DNA of 64,000 nucleotides from Serratia rubidaea (GCA_901472405.1 LR590463.1:1860001-1924000); one strand, 5' to 3'; shown: positions 46,216 to 57,201, counted from the first letter of the stretch. The notes: generated from the sequence alone by a model not told the origin. Numbers and translations: made by a program.

Positions 46216-46524
46216 AATAACGTTCTCCTTTGGCGGGTATGGCGGTACGCGGCTGCGTGCGGCAGCTTAATGATAGCCTGTTTTCAGGGTAAAACGCTAA
46301 GGTTGATTGACGGCTGTCTGCGTATTATTGCTTTTTTTTAGTAAAAGCCGGCGTAATGCGTCAAAATTGTGGTTATTCGGCCTTTTATATAAATATATCA
46401 GATGATTGGAAAGCTAGGCTGCTAACAAACCATGCTGTGACGACCGAACCATTAAACCTGAGTCAGGTTTAATGGTTGGTGGCTAGTGCTGCATTAATGG
46501 TCGAGGATTGCAGGGCGCGTTTGA
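46216..46524. other. Gap upstream of cvrA
   Basis: Contains the cvrA promoter region and a 31-bp palindrome (46447-46477). No gene seen. Confidence 0.45.
46447..46477. repeat. 31-bp perfect palindrome (15-bp arms, 1-base centre)
   Basis: The left arm AACCATTAAACCTGA (46447-46461) is the exact reverse complement of 46463-46477. There is no T run on either side. It lies 48 bp beyond the 3' end of the 63-aa gene and could be its transcript end or a protein-binding site. Confidence 0.7.
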
Positions 46525-46716
46525 TTAACTCCGCGCCAGCTTCCTTTCCGCTTCGGAAATGCCATCAAGATTGAAGTGAGACAGGTCGTGCACCAGTATG
46601 CTGCGATCCTTGCCGCTGATTGAGGCATCCAGCGCGGAGAGCAACCTGCCCAGAATTTTAAGTAATGTGGCATTGGCCGGTTCTGCATCCTGAGCAGGGG
46701 TGTTTTGGTCGGTCAT
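46525..46716 (-). CDS. Small acidic cytoplasmic protein, 63 aa, unknown
   Basis: Starts MTDQNTPAQDAEPANATLLK with GAGAGGA 6 bp upstream. A helical segment follows (ILGRLLSALDASISG, then a DLSHFNLDGISEAERKLA end). No signal or membrane helix. Not recognised. The clear ribosome site supports a real gene. Confidence 0.55.
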   Translation of the reverse strand: MTDQNTPAQDAEPANATLLKILGRLLSALDASISGKDRSILVHDLSHFNLDGISEAERKLARS

Positions 46717-47056
46717 TGAAAAATCCTCTCTGTCGTGACGGAAGGGAGATGCTGCTGGCGCCGTCTGCGGCGACAGCGCCTTCCCTTAGGGTTCAGTGAG
46801 CCCAATCGCTACCGTGAGGCAGGATGTGGATTTCCATTACTGCGCGGCGACGTCCGCCGTTCACACGTTTACTGTGCCGCAATTATTATCCGGCCAGCGA
46901 GCAATGCGTGCTCTTCGGGCGACGATAGCTGCGAAAGTAAATTATATGCCGTTTAACGAATTTGGGGAGTGTGTGATTAGGCCGGGAAGAACATGGGGTA
47001 ATAAACCCCATGTTTTTGTTGGAATAATGAGATGATTCTTGAAAACGTGCCCCGGT
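46717..47056. other. 340-bp gap before opgC 3' end
   Basis: No supported gene. A terminator-like hairpin (ACATGGGG/CCCCATGT then T5) lies at 46990-47015 and probably ends opgC or a plus-strand transcript. Confidence 0.5.
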
Positions 47057-48190
47057 TTACTTCTGAGGCTTGCCGGAAAACAGAAAACGCAGCAGCGGTA
47101 CACGCTTGTGCGCTTCATACAATATAAAGGCCAGCCCAAAGACAAATACCAGGCCAACGGCAAATCCCACAATATTATTGCTGATATAGGGCGTGACAAA
47201 GGCGCCGTATAGCAGCGTCAGCGGGTGGTGCACCAGATAGATAAATAATGAGGCGTTCACCAGATAGGTGATGCGTGGCGAATGGTAGTTGAGCAGCCGG
47301 TGGCCGCATGAAAACACCACGTTGGTCATCAGGATGCCCAATACGATCTTGATAAGGACTTCCACCTCAAACATCAGGTCGTTATGGGCCAGCAGCTTCT
47401 GGTTCAGCATATAGGCGATGAACAGCAGCAGCGCGCCCAGCGCCGCCTTGGGCGAGGGAGTCAGGAAAATCGCTTTTAGCCAGGCGTATTTGAAGGCGTA
47501 GGCGCCAAGGAGAAAGAACGGCAGGTAGAACAGCGTTTCCATCACCACAAAATTGAATAGCCCATTACCGAGCAGCTGCGGTGCGGTAATTAAAATAATA
47601 CGGTGTGCCACCGAATAGGCTACCCCATAAATAAGAAAGCACAGTGAGATCTTTCCTAAACTATTCATGCTATTTATTGGGAACGGCGCAATCGGCGTTT
47701 TTATCGCCTTAATTTTTCTGAACAGGTAAAAACCGGCGCAGGTGAGCAGCGACAGCGTTAATAAAAACCATAAATGGGACACCAACTCCCAAACGGCAAC
47801 GTTAATTTTCTGATAAAGGTCAAATCCGTCCCAGCCGTCCAGTTTATGCGTCGCGTATTTCAGCAGGAAAAACTGCGGCAGGGTAATGAGGGGGATGGAG
47901 CTTAACAGCGGGATTGCCACCCGCTCCAACCGCACCTTGAGCCAGCGTTTACGTTCATAACGCTGGTAAAGCATAAAGGAGAAGTAGCCGGAGATGATGA
48001 AGAACACCTGCATGCGAAATGCATGAATGACATCGTTCAGCACCGTCAGTGAAAACGACGGCGCAAGGCTATTGACTGACCAGGTATGGCTGGAGTAAAT
48101 CAGAGAAAGATGAAAAGGGATGCCGAGCAACATTAAATATGCCCGGATAGAATCCAGGAAAAACTCGCGCTGGTTGTTTCCGTTAGTCAT
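47057..48190 (-). CDS. opgC: OpgC (MdoC), osmoregulated periplasmic glucan succinyltransferase
   Basis: A 377-aa acyltransferase-3-family membrane protein with ten or so helices. The N-terminal [20 protein letters not shown] carries the family Arg and the conserved His. [18 protein letters not shown] and the [12 protein letters not shown] segment match OpgC. It adds succinyl groups to periplasmic glucans. It is divergent from opgGH, as in E. coli. The start at 48190 ([10 protein letters not shown]) has a weak ribosome site. The frame is intact. Confidence 0.9.
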   Translation of the reverse strand: MTNGNNQREFFLDSIRAYLMLLGIPFHLSLIYSSHTWSVNSLAPSFSLTVLNDVIHAFRMQVFFIISGYFSFMLYQRYERKRWLKVRLERVAIPLLSSIPLITLPQFFLLKYATHKLDGWDGFDLYQKINVAVWELVSHLWFLLTLSLLTCAGFYLFRKIKAIKTPIAPFPINSMNSLGKISLCFLIYGVAYSVAHRIILITAPQLLGNGLFNFVVMETLFYLPFFLLGAYAFKYAWLKAIFLTPSPKAALGALLLFIAYMLNQKLLAHNDLMFEVEVLIKIVLGILMTNVVFSCGHRLLNYHSPRITYLVNASLFIYLVHHPLTLLYGAFVTPYISNNIVGFAVGLVFVFGLAFILYEAHKRVPLLRFLFSGKPQK

Positions 48191-48448
48191 AAGATACCGC
48201 AGATAGTTTTTATTGAGGCTTCTTTAACCTGCTTATTAATCAAGCATGGGTTAAATCTCATTTCAGACCCTACTATATCACCCCGTAATTTTCCATAGCG
48301 TCTTGCGCGCGGGCTTGCTACGCTGGGCTTCGTCAGCTGCCTAAACTCTGAGCCGGAAACATGAACCAATCATTTATCATGTTGTCGGATAGCTGAATAA
48401 TCCATTAATATGGATTTTAAATGATTTGAGCACACGAATAGGGGGGAT

Positions 48449-50016
48449 GTGCCAGTTAATATTTTATCCAGACAGCCACGCGCCGTGAGCGTTCGTTGGT
48501 TAGGTGCCACTGTGTTGTTCACGCTGTTCAGCTCGCAGGCGTGGGCCTTTACGCTCGATGATGTCGCCAAACAGGCGCAGGATTTGGCGGGCAAGCGTTT
48601 TGAAGCGCCGAAGAGCAACCTTCCTTCTCAGTTCCGCGACATGAAGTTTGCGGACTACCAGCAGATCCAGTTCAATCACGATAAAGCCTATTGGAACAAG
48701 CTGAAAACCCCGTTCAAGCTTGAGTTTTATCATCAGGGCATGTACTTCGACACGCCGGTGAAAATCAACGAAGTCACCGCGACCACGGTCAAACAGATCA
48801 AATATAGTCCCGATTACTTCAACTTCGGCTCGGTGAAACACGATCCTGAGTCGGTGAAAAATCTGGGCTTTGCCGGTTTCAAAGTGCTGTATCCGATCAA
48901 TCGTGCGGATAAGAACGACGAAATCATGAGCATGCTGGGCGCCAGCTATTTCCGCGTGGTGGGTAAAGATCAGGTGTATGGTCTGTCTGCACGCGGCCTG
49001 GCGATCGACACCGCGCTGCCTTCCGGTGAAGAGTTCCCGCGCTTCCGCGAATACTGGATCGAACGGCCTAAGCCGGGCGACAAACACCTGGTGATTTACA
49101 CGCTGCTGGATTCGCCGCGCGCCACCGGCGCCTACCGTTTTGTGGTCTATCCGGGCCGCGACACCGTCGTGGACGTACAGTCCAAGGTGTTCCTGCGTGA
49201 CAAAGTGGGCAAACTGGGCATTGCACCGTTAACCAGCATGTTCCTGTTCGGGCCGAACCAGCCGTCGCCGACGATGAACTACCGTCCGGCGCTGCATGAT
49301 TCCAACGGTCTGTCCATCCACGCCGGCAACGGCGAATGGATCTGGCGTCCGCTGAACAATCCGAAGCACCTGTCCGTCAGCACCTATACCGTTGAACATC
49401 CGAAAGGGTTTGGCCTGCTGCAACGCGGTCGTAACTTCAAGGATTATGAAGATCTGGACGATCGTTACGATCAGCGTCCGAGCGGCTGGATCGAACCGCG
49501 CGGCGACTGGGCAAAGGTAAGGTTGAGCTGGTGGAGATCCCGACCGCCGATGAAACCAACGACAATATCGTTGCGTTCTGGACGCCGGACGTACTGCCGG
49601 ATGCCAAAACGCCGCTGGCGCTGAATTATCGTCTGCACTTCACCCGTGATGAGGACAAGCTGCATTCACAGGATATTGCCTATGTGAGCCAGACCATGCG
49701 CTCCACCGGCGATGTGAAGCAGTCCAACCTGATTCGTGAGCCGGACGGCAGCGTTGCTTTCCTGGTGGACTTCGTCGGTCCGGTCCTGAAAGGCCTGGAT
49801 GAGAAGGCGCCGGTGGCTTCACAGGTCAGCGTCGGTGATAACGGCGAAATGGTGGAAAACAACGTTCGCTATAACCCAGTGACTAAAGGCTGGCGTCTGA
49901 CGCTGCGTGTGAAAGTGAAAGACGACAAGAAACCTGTAGAAATGCGTGCAGCACTGGTTAATGGTGATAAGACCCTGTCGGAAACCTGGAGCTATCAGCT
50001 ACCTGCCAATGAATAA
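48449..50016 (+). CDS. opgG: OpgG (MdoG), periplasmic glucan biosynthesis protein; one frameshift
   Basis: A 522-aa periplasmic protein (corrected) required with OpgH to build beta-1,2/1,6 glucans. The signal peptide [18 protein letters not shown] precedes [16 protein letters not shown]. The body ([40 protein letters not shown]) and end ([13 protein letters not shown]) match E. coli OpgG. Start GTG at 48449 has GGGGGG upstream. One G is missing in the run 49509-49511, dividing [14 protein letters not shown]. The stop overlaps opgH by eight bases, so the two are translationally coupled. Confidence 0.94.
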
Positions 50017-52570
50017 GTCTACTCAAACTGCCCAGGATTATCTTGCGGCAATGCCTCTGACCGCTGAGCGGTCGGAGGCGCTCAATCAGCAACTGGCCGC
50101 CGATGGCGGCCAGTCTTTGCAAGCGCTGCACCGCCAGATGGGTGCTGAAGACGCCAACGTCGCCACGCTGTCGGAAGACGATATCGCGCTGGCCTCGGTG
50201 AAAAGCCGCATTGAAAACGCCTGGCCGGACGCGGTTGACGACGAAAACTTTGATACCGATGCGGAAGGGCGCGCGATTCTGAAAGCAACGCCGCCGATCA
50301 AACGCACCAGCATGTTCCCCGAAGCCTGGCGCACCAACCCGGTGGCGCGCTTTTGGGACTCGCTGCTCGGCCGCTCGCCGCACAATCGCCACGCCAGCAA
50401 AGAAGAGGCCGATGCGGAAAACCGCTGGCGTCTCGCAGGCTCGATGCGTCGCTATGTCTTGCTGGTGCTGATGCTGGTGCAGACCGGCATCGCCACCTGG
50501 TATATGAAAACCATCCTGCCGTATCAGGGCTGGGCGCTGATCGATCCTATCGCCATGCTCGACCAGGACCTGATGCAGTCGGTGCTGCAACTGCTGCCAT
50601 ACGTGCTGCAAACCGGCATCCTGATTCTGTTCGCCATTTTGTTCTGCTGGGTATCGGCGGGCTTCTGGACGGCGCTGATGGGCTTCCTGCAGCTGCTGAT
50701 CGGCAAGGATAAATACAGTATCTCCTCCACCATCAAGGGGGATGAGCCGATCAATCCGGCGCACCGCACCGCGCTGATTATGCCGATCTGTAATGAAGAC
50801 GTTGAACGCGTTTTCGCCGGCCTGCGCGCGACTTATGAGTCGGTCAAGGCGACCGGGCAGCTGGATCACTTCGATATTTACGTATTGAGCGACAGCTACG
50901 ATCCCGATATCTGCGTAGCGGAACAGAAAGCCTGGATGGAACTGTGCCGCGACGTGGACGGCCACGGACGTATTTTCTACCGTCGTCGTCGCCGCCGCGT
51001 GAAGCGTAAAAGCGGCAATATCGATGATTTCTGCCGTCGCTGGGGCGGTGACTACAGCTATATGGTGATTCTGGACGCGGACAGCGTGATGAGCGGCGAG
51101 TGTCTCACCGGGCTGGTGCGCCTGATGGAGGCCAACCCGAACGCCGGTATCATTCAGTCGGCGCCGAAGGCCTCCGGGATGGATACGCTGTATGCGCGCG
51201 TTCAGCAGTTTGCGACGCGCGTCTACGGGCCGCTGTTTACCGCCGGTCTGCACTTCTGGCAGCTGGGCGAATCCCACTACTGGGGTCACAATGCGATCAT
51301 CCGCGTCAAGCCGTTTATCGAGCACTGCGCGCTGGCGCCGCTGCCGGGTGAAGGCTCGTTCGCCGGGTCGATCCTGTCCCATGACTTCGTCGAAGCTGCG
51401 CTGATGCGCCGTGCCGGCTGGGGCGTGTGGATCGCCTACGACCTGCCGGGCAGTTATGAAGAGCTGCCGCCGAACCTGCTGGATGAGCTGAAGCGCGACC
51501 GCCGCTGGTGTCACGGCAACCTGATGAACTTCCGCCTGTTCCTGGTGAAGGGCATGCACCCGGTGCACCGCGCGGTGTTCCTGACCGGTGTGATGTCCTA
51601 CCTGTCCGCACCGCTGTGGTTTATGTTCCTGGCCCTGTCGACGGCGCTGCAGGTGGTGCATACGCTGATGGAGCCGCAGTACTTCCTGCAGCCGAGGCAG
51701 CTGTTCCCGGTATGGCCGCAGTGGCGTCCGGAGTTGGCGATAGCGCTGTTCTCCACCACGCTGGTGCTGCTGTTCTTGCCGAAGCTGCTCAGCGTGATCC
51801 TGATCTGGGCGAAAGGCGCGAAGGAGTACGGCGGCGCGTTCCGCCTGCTGATCTCGATGCTGATGGAAATGCTGTTCTCGGTGCTGCTGGCGCCGGTGCG
51901 CATGCTGTTCCATACCGTGTTTGTGGTCAGCGCGTTCCTCGGCTGGGAAGTGGTGTGGAATTCGCCGCAGCGTGACGACGACGATACGCCGTGGGGCGAA
52001 GCGTTCAAACGTCACGGCTCGCAAATGCTGCTGGGGCTGGTATGGGCCGGCGGCATGGCGTGGCTGGACCTGCGCTTCCTGTGGTGGCTGGCGCCGATCG
52101 TGTTCTCGCTGATTCTGTCGCCGTTCGTGTCGGTGCTCTCCAGCCGCGCGACGCTCGGCCTGAAAAGCAAGCGCGCCAAGCTGTTCCTGATCCCGGAAGA
52201 GTATTCGCCGCCGAAAGTGCTGGTGGCGACCGAAGAGTACCTGCAGCAGAACCGCAACCGTGCGCTGCGTAACGGCTTTATGCATGCGGTGGTGAATCCG
52301 TCCTTCAACGCGCTGGCGACGGCGATGGCGACGGCGCGTCACCATCTGCGCGCGGCAATTGAGCGCGCGCGTGAAGAGCGGGTCAACGAGGCGATGCAGG
52401 TCGGCCCGGAAAAACTGGAAAAACTGAAGCGCCTTGAGCTGCTCAGCGATCCGGTGGCGCTGTCCCGTCTGCATCAGCGCGTCTGGCAGCAGCCGGAAGG
52501 TGAAGGCTGGCGGGCGCATTATCAGCAGCTGCCGCATAATGCGCAGGCTCACCCGGCCGGCCAGCGCTAA
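50009..52570 (+). CDS. opgH: OpgH (MdoH), glucans biosynthesis glucosyltransferase
   Basis: An 853-aa inner-membrane family-2 glycosyltransferase that polymerises glucose from UDP-glucose and moves the chain out. Catalytic residues are visible: [20 protein letters not shown] (the D-x-D metal site), [14 protein letters not shown] and the DRRWCHGN (Q/R-x2-R-W type) motif. Hydrophobic helices flank the catalytic domain ([20 protein letters not shown]; later [13 protein letters not shown]). The ATG at 50009 lies inside the end of opgG (ATGAATAA). The frame is intact throughout. Confidence 0.97.
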   Translation: MNKSTQTAQDYLAAMPLTAERSEALNQQLAADGGQSLQALHRQMGAEDANVATLSEDDIALASVKSRIENAWPDAVDDENFDTDAEGRAILKATPPIKRTSMFPEAWRTNPVARFWDSLLGRSPHNRHASKEEADAENRWRLAGSMRRYVLLVLMLVQTGIATWYMKTILPYQGWALIDPIAMLDQDLMQSVLQLLPYVLQTGILILFAILFCWVSAGFWTALMGFLQLLIGKDKYSISSTIKGDEPINPAHRTALIMPICNEDVERVFAGLRATYESVKATGQLDHFDIYVLSDSYDPDICVAEQKAWMELCRDVDGHGRIFYRRRRRRVKRKSGNIDDFCRRWGGDYSYMVILDADSVMSGECLTGLVRLMEANPNAGIIQSAPKASGMDTLYARVQQFATRVYGPLFTAGLHFWQLGESHYWGHNAIIRVKPFIEHCALAPLPGEGSFAGSILSHDFVEAALMRRAGWGVWIAYDLPGSYEELPPNLLDELKRDRRWCHGNLMNFRLFLVKGMHPVHRAVFLTGVMSYLSAPLWFMFLALSTALQVVHTLMEPQYFLQPRQLFPVWPQWRPELAIALFSTTLVLLFLPKLLSVILIWAKGAKEYGGAFRLLISMLMEMLFSVLLAPVRMLFHTVFVVSAFLGWEVVWNSPQRDDDDTPWGEAFKRHGSQMLLGLVWAGGMAWLDLRFLWWLAPIVFSLILSPFVSVLSSRATLGLKSKRAKLFLIPEEYSPPKVLVATEEYLQQNRNRALRNGFMHAVVNPSFNALATAMATARHHLRAAIERAREERVNEAMQVGPEKLEKLKRLELLSDPVALSRLHQRVWQQPEGEGWRAHYQQLPHNAQAHPAGQR

Positions 52571-52592
52571 GCGTTGGTTTGCCTACCTGACG

Positions 52593-52622
52593 AAAGGACG
52601 CGTTGTTACGCGTCCTTTTTTA
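52593..52622 (+). terminator. Terminator of opgGH
   Basis: AAAGGACGCG-TTGTTA-CGCGTCCTTT followed by T6, 24 bp after opgH. Confidence 0.9.
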
Positions 52623-52635
52623 TCTCTGCATGAAC

Positions 52636-53250
52636 ACCACCTCCTATGGAGGTGGTCAGCAACAAGTTGGCTCTGCCAGTAATGCTACTCATGGGAAAAT
52701 CCGAATCTGTTATCCCCATAACTGATAAGGATTTAACCATGAGTAGATTCCAGAAAGCATCTCATGTGCTCTGGTGTTGTCAATATCATATTGTATGGAC
52801 ACCCAAGTACCGATTTCGCATCCTTAGGAATAATGTTGGCAAAGAGGTCTACAAGCAGATAAGGATCTCAAGTGAGCAACTCGGGATAGAAGTGGTAGAG
52901 CTGAATGTTCAGATAGATCATGTCCATTTACTGGTAAAAGTCCCGCCACGTCTTTCTATTTCACATGTGATAGGTCATTTGAAAGGTAAAAACAGCCCTT
53001 AGGCTGTTCAGCAAATTTCCCTATCTGCGGAAGAACAAGTTGTGGGGAAATCACTTCTGGGCGCGGGGTTACTGCGTAGATACCGTAGGTATAAATGAAG
53101 AAATGATAAGAAAGTACGTGAAGTATCAGGAAAAGCATGAAGTTGAAGAGAGCCAGCTTCCACTAAAAGAGGTGTGAAGCGAAGGCTCTCAGAGTCTGAG
53201 CTAAGTACGCCCCTCTGGGGCGCTATCAATGCCACCTGCTATGCAGGTGG
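52636..53250 (+). mobile_element. IS200-type insertion sequence
   Basis: A single-transposase element bounded by subterminal hairpins: ACCACCTCC-TAT-GGAGGTGGT at 52636-52656 and CCACCTGC-TAT-GCAGGTGG at 53232-53250. There are no terminal inverted repeats, as expected for IS200/IS605 elements, which mobilise single-stranded ends. The hairpins give the approximate ends; cleavage sites a few bases outside cannot be fixed. It sits between the opgGH terminator and yceK. Confidence 0.85.
52739..53177 (+). CDS. tnpA: IS200-family transposase TnpA (HUH, Y1); one frameshift
   Basis: The product of about 145 aa is the single-strand transposase of IS200. The N-terminal segment SHVLWCCQYHIVWTPKYRF, the metal-binding DHVHLLV (H-x-H) and the late catalytic Tyr block GYCVDTVGINEEMIRKYV are family signatures. 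An extra A in the run 52988-52992 interrupts GKTALRLFSKFP, so the sequence as given would not make an active transposase. Either the copy is dead or this is another read error; the rest is intact. Confidence 0.9.
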
Positions 53251-53346
53251 TTTTTTACTGCCCCTTACACTATGCTGACATTCCGTACGCCGGGCGTCAT
53301 GTTACACTGCGCGTCGGTATTATCCGGCGACAGATAGGTTAAGAGA

Positions 53347-53592
53347 GTGAAAACAGGTTTCTTGCTGCGGGCGGCGCTGTTAACGCTGGGCGTTATGACG
53401 CTGTCCGGCTGCGGCAGTATTATCAGCCGGACAGTGCCCGGCGCCGGCCATGGCCATCAATATTATCCGGGCGTACAGTGGGACCTGCGTGACACGCCCT
53501 GGCGCTATCTGACGGTGATTGACGTGCCGCTGTCGATGGTGGTGGATACCTTTATGCTGCCGTTTGATGCGCGGCACGGGCCTTATGAGTAG
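53347..53592 (+). CDS. yceK: YceK, small lipoprotein
   Basis: An 81-aa lipoprotein with lipobox LSGC (Cys22) then GSIISRTVPG and the conserved DVPLSMVVDTFMLPFD block that marks YceK/YidQ-type lipoproteins. It follows opgGH as in E. coli, with the IS200 element in between. GTG start at 53347. The stop overlaps the convergent acetyltransferase gene by ten bases. The function is unknown. Confidence 0.88.
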   Translation: MKTGFLLRAALLTLGVMTLSGCGSIISRTVPGAGHGHQYYPGVQWDLRDTPWRYLTVIDVPLSMVVDTFMLPFDARHGPYE

Positions 53593-54143
53593 CCGGCGTT
53601 GCGGGTGGCGAACGCCAGCAGGTAATAGCGCTTGCCCCGGCAGCTAAACGTTGTCACCGTCGTCATGCCCAGCCCTTGCTGATGGGCGGCGAGCGAGTGC
53701 GGGTTAGCGTCGTCAATAAAGAGAATCCCCAGATCGTACGATGCGCGCGTATGCGCCTTGACCGCCGCGAACAGCTGTTTCAGCACCCCTTTACCGCGCC
53801 AGCGTTGGGCCAGGCAGACCGGGCCGTAGAGAAAGTAGCGCTGCTGATTAATCGGCCGGCCGTCAAAGCGCAGCGGCTCCAGCGTCGCCAGCATGGCGTC
53901 AACCACCTCAGGGCGAGGCTGTACGTTGGCCTGCGTCAGGCAGACAAAGCCGGCCAGCTCTCCTTCCGCTTCCGCCACCAGAATCCCGAGCGCCGCATTG
54001 ATACGCGCCAGCTGGGCCTCATCCATTGTCGAGACGATAAATCCTTGCCGCCGCTGTTCGGCGCTGAGGTGCTCCGGCACGTTTTGCGCCTGCAGCGCCA
54101 GAATAGCGGGGTAATCGGCGGACTGCGCCGGCCTGATGATCAT
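53583..54143 (-). CDS. GNAT-family N-acetyltransferase
   Basis: A 186-aa acetyltransferase of the GCN5 fold. It starts MIIRPAQSADYPAILALQAQ with AAGGAG upstream. The acetyl-CoA pyrophosphate-binding loop is QRWRGKGVLKQLF (R/Q-x2-G-x-G/A pattern), preceded by the beta-4 strand RYFLYGPVCL. Substrate unknown. The gene is inserted between yceK and msyB relative to E. coli. The frame is intact. Confidence 0.82.
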   Translation of the reverse strand: MIIRPAQSADYPAILALQAQNVPEHLSAEQRRQGFIVSTMDEAQLARINAALGILVAEAEGELAGFVCLTQANVQPRPEVVDAMLATLEPLRFDGRPINQQRYFLYGPVCLAQRWRGKGVLKQLFAAVKAHTRASYDLGILFIDDANPHSLAAHQQGLGMTTVTTFSCRGKRYYLLAFATRNAGYS

Positions 54144-54181
54144 GGTCGCTCCTTCCATTTTGTCGCGGCCGCTGAGGGTAT

Positions 54182-54559
54182 CTAACGGTCATCATCCCAT
54201 TCGTCGGCCGCGGTTTTGCCTTCTTCGGTATCCAGCGGCGGTTCCAGCTGGAAATCGTCTTCATCCCATTCATACAGGGTATTTTCGTCCAGCCACTCTT
54301 CGCGGATCTCTATCTCGTCATAGTCGCCGGCAAAAATCGCCTGGGCGGCGGCGCCGCTGCGCAGCGTCAGACACTCTACCGACTCGCCTTCTTCGGCAAA
54401 GAACTCCGCCTGCCATAGGATATCACCATCCAGCATCACGTATTTTTGCAAATTGAACTGTTGCGGCGCCGGCGGTTCGCTATCGTCCTCCTCGGCGGAC
54501 TCGATAAAGGCTTCGCGCGCTGCTTCAATCGCTTCTTCCAGTGTGTCATACAGGTCCAT
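54182..54559 (-). CDS. msyB: MsyB, acidic multicopy suppressor of secY/secA
   Basis: A 125-aa, highly acidic cytoplasmic protein matching E. coli MsyB: DLYDTLEEAIEAAREAF, FNLQKYVMLDGDILWQAEFF, YDEIEIREEWLDENTLYEWD and the end DTEEGKTAADEWDDD. Overexpression suppresses secY and secA defects in E. coli. The ATG at 54559 has GGAG 7 bp upstream; MIM at 54565 is an alternative. In E. coli msyB also follows yceK. Confidence 0.93.
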   Translation of the reverse strand: MDLYDTLEEAIEAAREAFIESAEEDDSEPPAPQQFNLQKYVMLDGDILWQAEFFAEEGESVECLTLRSGAAAQAIFAGDYDEIEIREEWLDENTLYEWDEDDFQLEPPLDTEEGKTAADEWDDDR

Positions 54560-55068
54560 AATCATCTCCGGTCACAGTGCGGTGGAACGGCGGGCTTCAG
54601 GGCAGGAATACCCTGAAGCAGGATGACAAACGTCAAAATTAATTGTTGTCGCCGCCGCGCAGGATGCAAATTTTTTATGCATTATTTTTACGCTGCCGGT
54701 GACGGCGCCATATCGCAGCGGAATCAGGCTGACGATGGCCGAAATAACGCGCCGTTGAGAATTAATCATTAGTTCTTTGAATGCGCAGTGATATAACACA
54801 ATTAAACGCGGCGCATTAACATGATGATTCTTAATTAAATTAAACCAATAAATAGAATTATCTTAATGGTTCGCGCTGTTTAGCGGGTAAATGGTGAGAT
54901 TTTCCAGATAAATGCCTTTCTGGCCCGTATTTATTTACCTGAGCATATTAGTCTGGTAACAATAGCGCCGGCTTTCCTGTTTTTTGTTAATGCCAAGGAA
55001 TAAACGTTCCGGGATTTCGCCCGGCTCTGGCTATTTGGATAATGATAACCACAAAGAGGATAAAATGG
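54560..55068. other. 509-bp AT-rich gap before aldB
   Basis: Promoter region of msyB and aldB. No gene, repeat or RNA was recognised. The AT-rich tract at 54815-54880 is the most promoter-like. Confidence 0.4.
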
Positions 55069-56580
55069 ATGACAAAAAATAACATCACGCCCGGTTTTGA
55101 GCTGAAAAAACGCTATGACAACTTTATCGGCGGCCAGTGGGTGGCGCCCAGCGGCGGCGAGTATTTTACCAACCTGACGCCGGTCACCGGACGGCCGCTG
55201 TGCGAGGTGGCGAGTTCGGATACGCGGGATGTGGATCTGGCGCTGGATGCCGCGCATCAGGCAAAAACAGGCTGGGCGAAAACCTCGGTGGCGCAGCGTG
55301 CGGCGTTGCTTAACGCCATCGCCGACCGGATGGAGGCTAACCTGCCGCTGCTGGCCGCGGCGGAAAGCTGGGATAACGGCAAGGCGCTGCGTGAGACCCA
55401 AGGGGCCGACGTGCCGCTGGCGCTGGATCACTTCCGTTATTTTGCCGCCTGTATCCGCGCCCAGGAAGGGAGCATCAGCGATATTGAATCGGAGCTGGTC
55501 GCCTACCATTACCATGAGCCGCTGGGCGTGGTCGGACAGATTATTCCGTGGAACTTCCCGCTGCTGATGGCCTGTTGGAAACTGGCGCCGGCGCTGGCGG
55601 CGGGCAACTGCGTGGTATTGAAACCGGCCAAGCTGACGCCGCTGTCCGTGCTGGTGCTGATGGAGATTATCCAGGATATTCTGCCGCCGGGGGTGGTGAA
55701 CGTGGTCAACGGCTCCGGGGCCAAGATTGGCGAATACCTGGCCACTTCGCCGCGGATCGCCAAGGTGGCGTTCACCGGTTCGACGGAAGTGGGGCAGCAG
55801 ATTATGAGCTATGCCGCGCAGAACGTGATTCCGGTGACGCTGGAGCTGGGCGGCAAGTCGCCCAATATCTTCTTTGCCGACGTGATGGATAAAGATGACG
55901 CCTTCTTTGATAAGGCGCTGGAAGGGTTTGCCCTGTTCGCCTTTAATCAGGGGCAGGTCTGTACCTGCCCGAGTCGCGCGCTGATTCAGGAATCCATTTA
56001 CGAGCGCTTTATCGACAGGGCGCTGGAGCGCGTGGCGAAGATCCGGCGCGGCAGCCCGCTGGATATGGCGACGCAGATGGGGGCGCAGGTTTCTGCTGAC
56101 CAGCTGCAAACCATCATGGACTACATTGAAATCGGTAAGCGCGAGGGCGCGGAGGTGCTGATTGGCGGCAACCGCGTCGATCTGGGCGGTGAGCTGAGCA
56201 ACGGCTACTACCTGGAGCCGACGGTGTTGTTCGGGCGCAATCATATGCGCGTCTTCCAGGAAGAGATCTTTGGCCCGGTGCTGGCGGTAACTACCTTCAA
56301 AGATGCGGACGAAGCGCTGGCCATTGCCAACGATACGCCGTTTGGCCTGGGCGCCGGCGTCTGGAGCCGCAACGGCTCGCTGGCCTATAAAATGGGCCGC
56401 GGCATTCAGGCCGGCCGGGTCTGGACCAACTGTTACCACGCCTATCCGGCCCATGCCGCCTTTGGCGGTTATAAGCTGTCGGGCATCGGCCGTGAGACGC
56501 ATAAAATGATGCTGGAGCACTACCAGCAAACCAAGTGTCTGTTGGTCAGCTACTCCGATAAGGCGCAGGGACTGTTTTAA
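55069..56580 (+). CDS. aldB: AldB, NADP-dependent aldehyde dehydrogenase
   Basis: A 503-aa soluble aldehyde dehydrogenase that oxidises acetaldehyde and other aldehydes, close to E. coli AldB. The catalytic motif is GQVCTCPSR (nucleophilic Cys about residue 303), the general base is in [11 protein letters not shown], and the coenzyme fold has [20 protein letters not shown] and [12 protein letters not shown]. The tail is [14 protein letters not shown]. The start at 55069 (MTKNNITPG) has AGAGGA upstream; earlier in-frame ATG codons are not conserved. The frame is intact. Confidence 0.94.
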   Translation: MTKNNITPGFELKKRYDNFIGGQWVAPSGGEYFTNLTPVTGRPLCEVASSDTRDVDLALDAAHQAKTGWAKTSVAQRAALLNAIADRMEANLPLLAAAESWDNGKALRETQGADVPLALDHFRYFAACIRAQEGSISDIESELVAYHYHEPLGVVGQIIPWNFPLLMACWKLAPALAAGNCVVLKPAKLTPLSVLVLMEIIQDILPPGVVNVVNGSGAKIGEYLATSPRIAKVAFTGSTEVGQQIMSYAAQNVIPVTLELGGKSPNIFFADVMDKDDAFFDKALEGFALFAFNQGQVCTCPSRALIQESIYERFIDRALERVAKIRRGSPLDMATQMGAQVSADQLQTIMDYIEIGKREGAEVLIGGNRVDLGGELSNGYYLEPTVLFGRNHMRVFQEEIFGPVLAVTTFKDADEALAIANDTPFGLGAGVWSRNGSLAYKMGRGIQAGRVWTNCYHAYPAHAAFGGYKLSGIGRETHKMMLEHYQQTKCLLVSYSDKAQGLF

Positions 56581-56606
56581 TCCGCCGGACGTGTGATAAG
56601 ACCGGA

Positions 56607-56635
56607 TACCGCCGTCGCTGACGGCGGTATTTTTT
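56607..56635 (+). terminator. Terminator of aldB
   Basis: TACCGCCGTC-GCT-GACGGCGGTA, then T6. Confidence 0.9.
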
Positions 56636-56756
56636 GTCCGGGATTGGTGCCGCTCGTTGCTGGCAAACAGCACGCAACTCTCTGAATCAATGCCGTCTGT
56701 TAACTATTCTTGCTGAGGATAATTAGGCCGACAACGGATAATGAGGAGGAGGCGCC

Positions 56757-57155
56757 ATGCTGCCAAAAAATGCCGTGCTGCGCATTGCACGGCCGACCGA
56801 TCGGTTACAGGTCATTGCGGCCATGTATTGCGATGGTCTGGGCTTTAGCCGATTGGGCGAGTTTTACGATCATCAGGGATTTGACGGCGTAATGCTGGGA
56901 CATCCGCATCATGCTTATCATCTGGAATTTACCCACCATCGCGGCGCAACGGCGGGGCATGCGCCAAGCCGGGATAACCTGCTGGTGTTTTACCTGCCGG
57001 ATGAGGCGGAGTGGCAGGCCCAGTGCCGTCAGATGCTGACTGCGGGCTTTCAACGGGTGGCCGCCTACAATCCGTACTGGGATGTCAACGGCCAGACTTT
57101 TGCCGATCCGGATGGTTATCACGTTGTGCTGCAGCGGCAGCAGTGGCAGGCATAA
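56757..57155 (+). CDS. VOC-superfamily (glyoxalase/bleomycin-resistance fold) protein
   Basis: A 132-aa protein with the two beta-alpha-beta-beta-beta repeats of the VOC fold: AVLRIARPTDRLQVIAAMYC with DGLGF, and YHLEFTHHRGATAG; then FADPDGYHVVLQR. YHLEFT and VVLQR carry likely metal-side residues. It resembles YycE-type VOC proteins. GAGGAGG precedes the ATG. Substrate unknown. Convergent with a peptide transporter, with a shared terminator. Confidence 0.8.
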   Translation: MLPKNAVLRIARPTDRLQVIAAMYCDGLGFSRLGEFYDHQGFDGVMLGHPHHAYHLEFTHHRGATAGHAPSRDNLLVFYLPDEAEWQAQCRQMLTAGFQRVAAYNPYWDVNGQTFADPDGYHVVLQRQQWQA

Positions 57156-57181
57156 AAAAACCGGCGCGGAGTGCGCCGGTT
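57154..57181. terminator. Bidirectional terminator
   Basis: A7, CCGGCGC-GGAGT-GCGCCGG. Serves the convergent VOC and POT genes. Confidence 0.8.
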
Positions 57182-57201
57182 GGTGTGACAGCTCAGGTCG
57201 T

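Noticed and set aside
46735..46956. Short plus-strand ORFs between the 63-aa gene and opgC
   Set aside because: Overlapping frames with poor composition and no start context.
49958..52552. An 864-codon open frame on the minus strand opposite opgH
   Set aside because: It mirrors a fully conserved glucosyltransferase, is extremely rich in Arg, His and Gln, and has no family features. GC-rich codon bias removes stop codons from the antisense frame.
54931..56673. A 580-codon open frame on the minus strand opposite aldB
   Set aside because: Antisense shadow of an intact aldehyde dehydrogenase; the composition is not protein-like.
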